Origin: Bathymodiolus brooksi
Taxonomy: Eukaryota; Mollusca; Bivalvia; Mytilida; Modiolidae
Assembly (NCBI GenBank): GCA_963680875.1
Contig: OY804586.1
Span: forward strand, 49,538,203-49,602,202
Direction of reading: 5' to 3'
Length of the DNA: 64,000 nt
Under the pieces are notes generated by a model, which was given only the letters and a program-made list of their open reading frames with translations, ran no database searches and was not told the origin of the DNA. Numbering within the stretch: position 1 is the stretch's first letter; the number at the start of each line of letters is the position of its first letter. Below, one piece after another: positions 58,285 through 64,000 of this stretch. Made by a program: the position numbers and the translations under genes.

Positions 58285-58520
58285 TCCGTTGTTGAACTTG
58301 TGATTAGACTAACCAGATGATTAGCCCTAATTACATAATTAATTCTTATTCCCATACTTAGCTAATGCAATGATTAAATTTTGTTGCTGAACACTTTTTT
58401 TTAAATCAATGTATTAACTAACCATATGTAATCATTGAATTAGCTAAATATGTGATTAGGAATGAATCATGTAATGAGGGCTAATCATATGATTAGCTTA
58501 ATCACAAGTTCAACAACGGA
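58285..58520. mobile_element. Fold-back MITE, 236 bp
   Basis: TCCGTTGTTGAACTTGTGAT at left pairs with ATCACAAGTTCAACAACGGA at right. Pairing continues inward (GATTAGCCCT/AGGGCTAATC, TTAGCTAAT/ATTAGCTAA) so nearly the whole element folds back. No coding and no clear target duplication. Confidence 0.85.
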
Positions 58521-59164
58521 TCGCAGGTGATAAGTCATGAATGAGGAAAGGATCGGGAAGTGCTAACGACAAGTGGAACATATCCGTGGTCATTTGTGAC
58601 ACAGATATTCCGCAACGGTCAACCAGATCATGGTGACGACCGTTTTACGGTCGAAGTGATGACTTCAACTTAACCAATAGGAACCCTTGGTAAAGTGGCT
58701 TCCTTGTTAGCAAGTAAATCCCGATAGGAACCACAAGCTCTGGAATATCGGATCAACTGAGATATATACTCCATATACAGGTACTGTTGGAATTTTACAT
58801 TTGTCGTATAGTCGGAACGAAATTTGCGTGAATTCTCATTCGTTGAGTTCTGACTTTAGTTCGCACCTGGTACCCATCTCAAGTGTTAAGGTTTCCAGAC
58901 ACTTACTGATGGCCGGGTTTCATCTGTCAGTGTGTTATTACTGTCCTGGCTTACCTCCACCATTAAGTCTGGCAGTCATGACACAGCTTAAAATGACCGG
59001 AAGTGACGATAAATGCCTATAACCCACTCTTTTCGATTAACGCGCTTTTGTGTTACTTGCGGTATTTGTTTTTACTTTGATGCATTATTATCTGTTTTTG
59101 TCTATTGAGATTGAAATATGGTGTATTTTAACTTTATTTTAAAAATCCAAGGACTGTCCTGGTC
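58521..59164. other. No gene; decayed SINE-like stretch
   Basis: Around 58880-58995, GACACTTACTGATGGCCGG, CTTACCTCCACCATTAAG and GTCATGACACAGCTTAAA resemble a much decayed SINE B/C body and 3' module. Nothing else is seen. Confidence 0.4.
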
Positions 59165-59293
59165 ATGACCGTATATGGTAGTTTGGTTGTATGGTAGTAT
59201 TTAAAACTACTTGTGCAATCAGAACATTTCATCACCAATGTTGTGAGTTCGAATTTCGCTCATTACGAGGTGTACTCGATACAACATTATGTG
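59165..59293 (+). mobile_element. SINE family B, 5' half, interrupted by a LINE
   Basis: Head with GTAGTTTGGTTGTATGGTAG, CAATGTTGTGAGTTCGAATT (B box, near 59248) and GAGGTGTACTCGATACAACA. The SINE stops at ATTATGTG and resumes at 61795. The shared 11 bases AACATTATGTG (59283-59293 and 61795-61805) are the LINE's target duplication. Confidence 0.85.
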
Positions 59294-59324
59294 TCACTGC
59301 CGAGAATTGGGAAAAACATATACA

Positions 59325-61303
59325 TATTTTTTCAATTAATGGCTTTACAAACATTATTAATAAGCCCACATATTTTGATTCACGAACAGGAAATTCTTCT
59401 CTCCTGGATCCGATTTTAATCACAGATAATGTACCTTTAATTGATTCTGATACAATTCATATTGATAGAAAAATTAGCGACCACAATAAGGTGTGGATAT
59501 AGCAACTTTAAGTCATATCAGCGCACAGTCTGGGATTACAAGCGGGCGGATTTCCAATTAATGAAACAAAAAATCACTGCCGAGAATTGGGAAAAACATA
59601 TACAAAATGAGCTTGATATGAACATTGCATGTACAAATTTTACGAAAACTTTTCTTGATATTTCAGAATTATGTATTCCAAAAAGGGAGGTAACTATTAG
59701 GAGTAATGACAACATATGGTTCGATTCTATTTTACGGAAAGAAATTAGAAAACGCGATAGATTACGGGAAAAATATCTTTTAATTAAGAATGATTCTTCT
59801 AAAGAAATGTATAAAAGACAGAGAAATTTAGTTGATAATAAAAAGAAACAGGCGAAAGAAAAGTTGTATGCAAATATTAATGACAACTTAAGTGATCTAA
59901 AAACTGTAATTTTAAAGCTGGAAAGATATGGTGTAAAGGGAGAATTATTGTGTTGGTTGAAAAGTTACTTAAGTAATAGATGTCAAAGGGTTATTATTAA
60001 AGATGCAATTTCTAGTGTTGGAGAGCTCAAGGCTGGTGTGCCCCAGGGGTCAGTATTGGGACCTTCGTTATTTCCTATATTTATAAATGATATAGCAGAT
60101 GACATGCTAGGTCTTGGTAGATTGTTTGCTGATGACACGTCAATTGAACATACCGCGCATGATGAAACTACACTAAAAAATATGATAAATATTGATTTCA
60201 AATATATTCAAGAATGGTCAAAAAGATGTCTTGTAAAATTTAACCCAAGTAAGACTGATATTATGGTTTTCAGTGCTAATAATCAGCAGAACGACTTGAC
60301 TTTTGATTTTAATAGTACACTTATTCAAACAGTAAACACTCACAAACATCTAAGAGTAATGTTTAGTTGTGATTGTAAGTGGACTAAGCATATTAATACC
60401 ATAATTGAAAGAGCTTCAAAACAATTAAATATTTTGAGAAAATTAATATTTAAACTTAATAGGCAATATCTGGAAAATATCTATATTACATTTATTAGAC
60501 CTATATTAGAATATGGATCTGAAGTGTGGGATAATTGTGGAGCTGTCAACTCTGATAGATTGGAAAAAGTACAAACCGAAGCTGTTCGAATAGTAACAGG
60601 GCTTACTTCATATGCTAGCTTAGATTATATTTATTGTGAAACTGGGTGGGAAAAGTTAACTATAAGACGGGAAGTTAAAAAACTTAACTTATTTTATAAA
60701 ATCATAAATAATGAAGCCCCAGAATATTTATCAGAGTTAATACCCCCAACAGTTGCCGAATCAAATAACTATAATCTACAAAATCGTCACATTATAAGTC
60801 AGCCAGCAAACAGACTATCATCATACCACAACTCATTCTTTCCGTCGACTATTAAGACCTGGAATACCCTTGATTTAAATATTCGAGAAGTTCCAACCTT
60901 TTTCACATTCAAAAAAAGTCTCCAGTTTAAATATTTTAGAAATAAGAAAATACCATGTTACTTTTCATCAGGTGACAGATACTTGAATGTTTTGCAAAGT
61001 AGGTTAAGAAATAGATGTAGTGCATTGAATAGTGATTTATATCGTGCTAATTTGATTCCGAATGCATTATGTTCATGTGGAAAATCGGATGAAACTGCAA
61101 AACATTTTTTATTACATTGTAAAAATTATATTGTGCAAAGAAATATTTTTCTTATAGGAATTCGAGAAATTAGTAATGATTTACCAATAGATGAGCTTAC
61201 TTTATTATTTGGCAATGAAATTCTCAACAACGAAAAAAATACAAAAATGTTCTTACACGTTCAAAAATTCATTCAAGACACAGGTCTTTTCACAATAAAT
61301 TGA
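59325..61303 (+). pseudogene. LINE endonuclease-RT remnant, deleted RT core
   Basis: The first frame (to 59502) contains NGFTNIINKPTYFDSR, GNSSLLDPILI and ISDHNKVWI, the C-terminal blocks of an AP endonuclease. After a frame change the long frame (59441-61303) holds the linker KEIRKRDRLREKYLL. It jumps near 59905 directly to LERYGVKGELLCWLKSYLSN, so the fingers and motif A of the RT are missing. It then has LKAGVPQGSVLGPSLFPIFIN (motif B), LFADDTSIEH (motif C, FADD), FIRPILEYGSEVW, RLEKVQTEAVRIVTG and NSFFPSTIKTWN. A zinc-like CSCGKSDETAKHFLLHC lies near the end (about 61073). It is jockey/CR1-like. The long 620-codon frame stays open through the deletion junction, but without motif A it cannot be an active polymerase. 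Confidence 0.9.
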
Positions 61304-61305
61304 CT

Positions 61306-61700
61306 ACTGTATGATAATGTGTTCTGATGTTTATATTGTTTACCGTTCACGACTGACCTCGAAGGTTTATTTCTATTGTTCTTTTTTTCTTTTCTTTTCT
61401 TTTTTTTCTTTTTTTGTTTACAACAGTATCTCATCTTTAATACCATATTATAATACACAAAATGAACTAAAAGTACTTACACTTTGAGAAATAATGAATC
61501 AAAAAAATAACAACACGTGCTACTGTTTATGTCTAAGTTTTCTTTTTTTTTATACTCGGGTCTGTTTGATTGGTTACCTTTAATGGTATTCCATTGTTGC
61601 ATTCTGTTTATTGCTACATTTTTTCTTTCATGCCTTCATGTGAAAAGTTTAGAGAAATAATGTAATAATAATGCTTATCATATTGTATATTGTATATTGT
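61306..61700. other. LINE 3' untranslated region
   Basis: AT-rich sequence with a TTTTC-rich tract at 61380-61417, inside the LINE and without an open frame of interest. Confidence 0.5.
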
Positions 61701-61794
61701 ATGTATATGGAGAAGACAATACTAAGTTGAAAAACTTGTGTCTGATCCTTTTGTCATTATTTAGACAATAAAATATGTTTAAATTAAATAAATT

Positions 61795-61945
61795 AACATT
61801 ATGTGATAAAGTTTGTCCGTGACTTGCTGCAGGTCAGTGGTTTTCTCCTGGTACTCCGTTTTCCTCCACCAATAAAACGGACCGTCACGATATTACAGAA
61901 ATATTTTTGAAAGTGGCGTTAAACACCATAATCATAACCTCTAAC
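61795..61945 (+). mobile_element. SINE family B, 3' half
   Basis: Continues the SINE cut at 59293: GATAAAGTTTGTCCGTGACT, GCAGGTCAGTGGTTTTCTCC, TACTCCGTTTTCCTCCACCA, then CACGATATTACAGAAATATT and GTGGCGTTAAACACCATAAT. Together with 59165-59293 it gives one complete SINE. Confidence 0.85.
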
Positions 61946-62161
61946 TCTGAAATATCAACTTTATTCTAAAAATCCAATATTGCCCGGCGATAATCGTCAT
62001 TTAATTTGCTGTTGAGTATATTGTCGTCATAGATATTTTTTGTGATTGATGATCGTGTTTGCATCAATCATTTTAAACAGATAAAACAAATGAAACATTA
62101 ATCTTTAAAATGTATATAACTTAACACAAGAGACTCCATGATGACTTTTTAAAACATTATA

Positions 62162-62224
62162 ATGTCTAATTCAAGTATGTTGAAATATATAGTGGTCGGT
62201 TTAGTTTTAATATACAGTGTGCAG
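62162..62224 (+). CDS. Candidate signal-peptide first exon
   Basis: ATG at 62162 opens a 21-codon frame, MSNSSMLKYIVVGLVLIYSV plus Gln, which has a short polar start, one Lys and a hydrophobic core. This is a plausible secretory signal. It ends exactly at a good splice donor, CAG/GTAAATAT, in phase 0. If real, this is the 5' coding exon of a secreted or membrane protein whose body lies to the right, partly or wholly outside the window. A SINE (62408) and an R1 repeat (62735) would then lie in its first intron. Only one short exon supports this; a chance match is possible. Confidence 0.35.
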
Positions 62225-62407
62225 GTAAATATATACTTAATTTTCTTCCATTTTTCAATTTATTTTATAGATACATTTGTACGTGTATTATGTTTTAAGC
62301 ATACTCGACGTCAATCGCTGGTTTTAATGTAGCAAACTGAGTTTATCCTTCATTATATTATGCATTGATGTTTTTCATGATTTCTGGAGTTGTGTATATA
62401 ATGATAG

Positions 62408-62622
62408 GGGGTAGGGTTATGGTGTTTAATGCCATTTTCAACAATATTTCAGTTATATCGTGGCGGTCATTTTTAGTGGTGGAGGAAACCAGAGAAAACT
62501 ACTTACCTGCGCAAGTCACTGACACACTTTATCTACTTACCTGCCGCAAGTCACTGACACACTTTATCACATAATGTTGTATCGAGTACATCTTCTCTAC
62601 TTGGGATTCGAACTCACAACGT
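62408..62622 (-). mobile_element. SINE family B with internal duplication
   Basis: In complement: GGTGTTTAATGCCATTTTCA, CAGTTATATCGTGGCGGTCA, GGAGGAAACCAGAG, then two copies of ACTTACCTGC(C)GCAAGTCACTGACACACTTTATC-like sequence in tandem. TCGAGTACATC and the B-box complement GGATTCGAACTCACAACG follow. The head beyond this is lost. Confidence 0.75.
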
Positions 62623-62734
62623 TTATAAAATTATAATTATGGGATATTTCCCTACGTTTAATTAAGAAATTCTTATGTACCTTAAACATTTATTGTGAAT
62701 TCATTTAGACTCGTATATTCGTCGATCGAGAAAA

Positions 62735-62850
62735 AAAACTGCATTTCTTTTGGCCATTGTGTTGTCTGTTCTTCTTCGATATACGGATTCTGATTGCCGC
62801 GCCTTTGGTATCTTCAAACTCTTCTGTCGTCGATACACAAATTCGTGGGT
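62735..62850 (+). repeat. Dispersed repeat R1, partial plus copy
   Basis: TTTTGGCCATTGTGTTGTCT, GTTCTTCTTCGATATACGGA and TTTGGTATCTTCAAACTCTT mirror the minus copies at 16925 and 58035. Confidence 0.6.
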
Positions 62851-62859
62851 TTCGACCTA

Positions 62860-63171
62860 ACAGGCAAAGGGGGAAAAAAGTGCACAAATGAACGAAAAAC
62901 TGACTTTAGATAATGTCTGGTATGATTGTTGTACCTGCATGTAATGTAGGTCTTACCCAAATTCATTGTACGAAATCGAAGTTCGAGCATTCGAATGGCG
63001 GGAAATATTCAAAGAAAATTCTTAATTTCGTGGTTTGATACGACCCACTAAATCCAAAAAATAGATACACCACCAATAATTAAAAAAAATAACAATGCAC
63101 TCGTGAATTTCGCGGGTTTTTAATTTTTTTTTTATTGTTGTACTCCCCCCACCCCCTATGTCTATATACTT
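62860..63171. other. Nothing recognised
   Basis: AT-rich spacer with a short C-rich run near 63146. No gene. Confidence 0.4.
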
Positions 63172-63411
63172 AGGGGGTCGTCGTGGTCGTACTGTACTTG
63201 GATGTAAAACTACCCATGTAATCAGTGCCTATTACCACTAACGTTGTGAGGTGTACTCGATACAACGTTATGTGATAAAATTTGTCAGTGTTTGCGACAG
63301 GTCGTTGGTTTTCTCCGGATACTCCGGTTTCGTCCACAAATAAAATTGACCACCACGATATAGCTGAATTATTGTTGAAAATGGAGTTAAACACCAGAAC
63401 CCTAACCCTAT
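63172..63411 (+). mobile_element. SINE family B, nearly complete
   Basis: GGGGGTCGTCGTGGTCGTAC begins the head; GCCTATTACCACTAACGTTG follows. The B-box region is partly deleted (GTTGTGAGGTGTACTCGATA). The body GGTCGTTGGTTTTCTCCGGA and 3' module CCACGATATAGCTGAATTAT...GAGTTAAACACCAG end in CCCTAACCCTA. Confidence 0.8.
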
Positions 63412-63483
63412 ATACATAGACTTGAAGATATTTGGTTTTTCTCACTATTTAAAGATGATACAAACCTTTTTTTTTATTTGCAG

Positions 63484-63502
63484 TCTAGGACCAGTCGACT
63501 CG
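63484..63502 (+). CDS. Candidate 19-nt micro-exon
   Basis: A strong acceptor (T-rich tract then ATTTGCAG, ending 63483) and a strong donor (GTAAGTGA from 63503) bracket 19 bases that would follow the 62162 exon in phase 0 and leave phase 1. The pairing is suggestive only. No third exon with a convincing acceptor was found before the window ends. Confidence 0.25.
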
Positions 63503-64000
63503 GTAAGTGATAACAAATTTATTTATTTTTCAAGAAAATATAATTGTCAAAATTTGTGGCATATTATTATTATTGCAAATATATGCTGCTCAACGAGGTC
63601 ATTGTGTACATGACTATAAGTACGTCACTGTCAATATATACGGCAGAGATCTATTAATTTTCATTCGTGTCACCTCGCGGCAAATTTATCCGAACACAAA
63701 ACAATTGTCTACTTTTACTTAGCAATGATGTCTTGTTTCCCTCACATTTTCATAGAAATATATTGTATTGAAGTATATGTCTGTTAAGAGTAACAGCGGC
63801 GTTGTTGTGGACCGGGTAGTAGAGGCATTTTGTTTTGCTTCGATCCTAAAATGAAAAAAATTCATCTGTACCTTAATATTTTGACAAGATAATGGAAAGG
63901 GGGAGGGGGTAAAACAAAGTATTGTCCGCCTCGGTTCCAACACCCTGAGCAACATTATTAAATGAATAATAATTGCTAGTTAATTATCGTAACTTAACCA
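63503..64000. other. Intron or intergenic; no clear exon
   Basis: A frame encoding AAQRGHCVHDYKYVTVNIYG lies at about 63580-63650, but its acceptor context is weak. The rest shows nothing recognisable. Confidence 0.3.

Larger units (their letters stand above)
59294..61794 (+). mobile_element. 5'-truncated, internally deleted LINE inserted into a SINE
   Basis: Bounded by the exact 11-bp duplication AACATTATGTG. The first 31 bases (59294-59324) repeat a segment found inside the same element at 59574-59604, and are then joined to endonuclease sequence. The 3' end has AATAAAATATG and an A/T-rich tail (AAATTAAATAAATT). The element has therefore lost its 5' region and shows filler-like sequence at the 5' junction. 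Confidence 0.9.

Noticed and set aside
57869..58303. 144-codon open frame
   Set aside because: Most of it lies over the minus-oriented R1 dispersed repeat, which has no coding frame in its other copies.

Overview
The window is eukaryotic, AT-rich, repeat-dominated DNA. It is most likely from a bivalve or other mollusc. That placement is an inference from three things: a C1q-domain exon (a family greatly expanded in bivalves), tRNA-headed SINEs whose 3' ends carry an ATGATATAGCTGA...GTTAAAC module, and short dispersed repeats of the kind common in bivalve genomes. There is no bacterial gene organisation, and almost every long open frame belongs to a transposable element.

Layout. 1-1.9 kb: degraded repeats and a SINE. 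1.85-10.65 kb: an 8.8-kb array of a 31-bp repeat with kilobase-scale higher-order duplication. 10.7-23 kb: non-coding DNA with a notable density of inverted repeats, headed by a 2.2-kb near-perfect palindromic element with an 8-bp target duplication, plus a truncated LINE (20.8-21.6 kb) and SINEs. 23.6-24.0 kb: the one clear host exon, a C1q domain on the minus strand. 24-30 kb: tandem repeats (about 52, 57 and 70 bp), a hAT-like MITE and SINEs embedded in the 70-bp array. 30.3-31.5 kb: a broken Penelope-like reverse transcriptase. 32-37 kb: minus-strand pieces of an L1/Tx1-like LINE, namely an ORF1-only unit and an ORF2 copy that has lost its reverse transcriptase. 37.9-44.5 kb: a LINE inside a ~0.5-kb inverted repeat, with its RT domain split by a 1.6-kb pogo-like transposon that encodes a HIRAN-like N-terminus in front of a DDE transposase core. 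46.4-48.1 kb: another truncated LINE. 48.1-52.7 kb: a tandem repeat family ending in GTCTCCCAAAC plus a second copy of the ORF1-only unit. 53.4-57 kb: an old local duplication around a 44-bp minisatellite. 59.2-61.9 kb: a LINE inserted into a SINE with an exact 11-bp target duplication. 62.2-63.5 kb: a possible signal-peptide exon and micro-exon of a gene that runs off the right edge.

The window records nested transposition (LINE in SINE, DNA transposon in LINE, SINE amplified with a satellite) more than cooperating genes. Host coding content that I can support is one C1q exon (good) and one candidate 5' gene end (weak). None of the retroelements appears intact. All element names are from motif recognition by eye; no database search was run.
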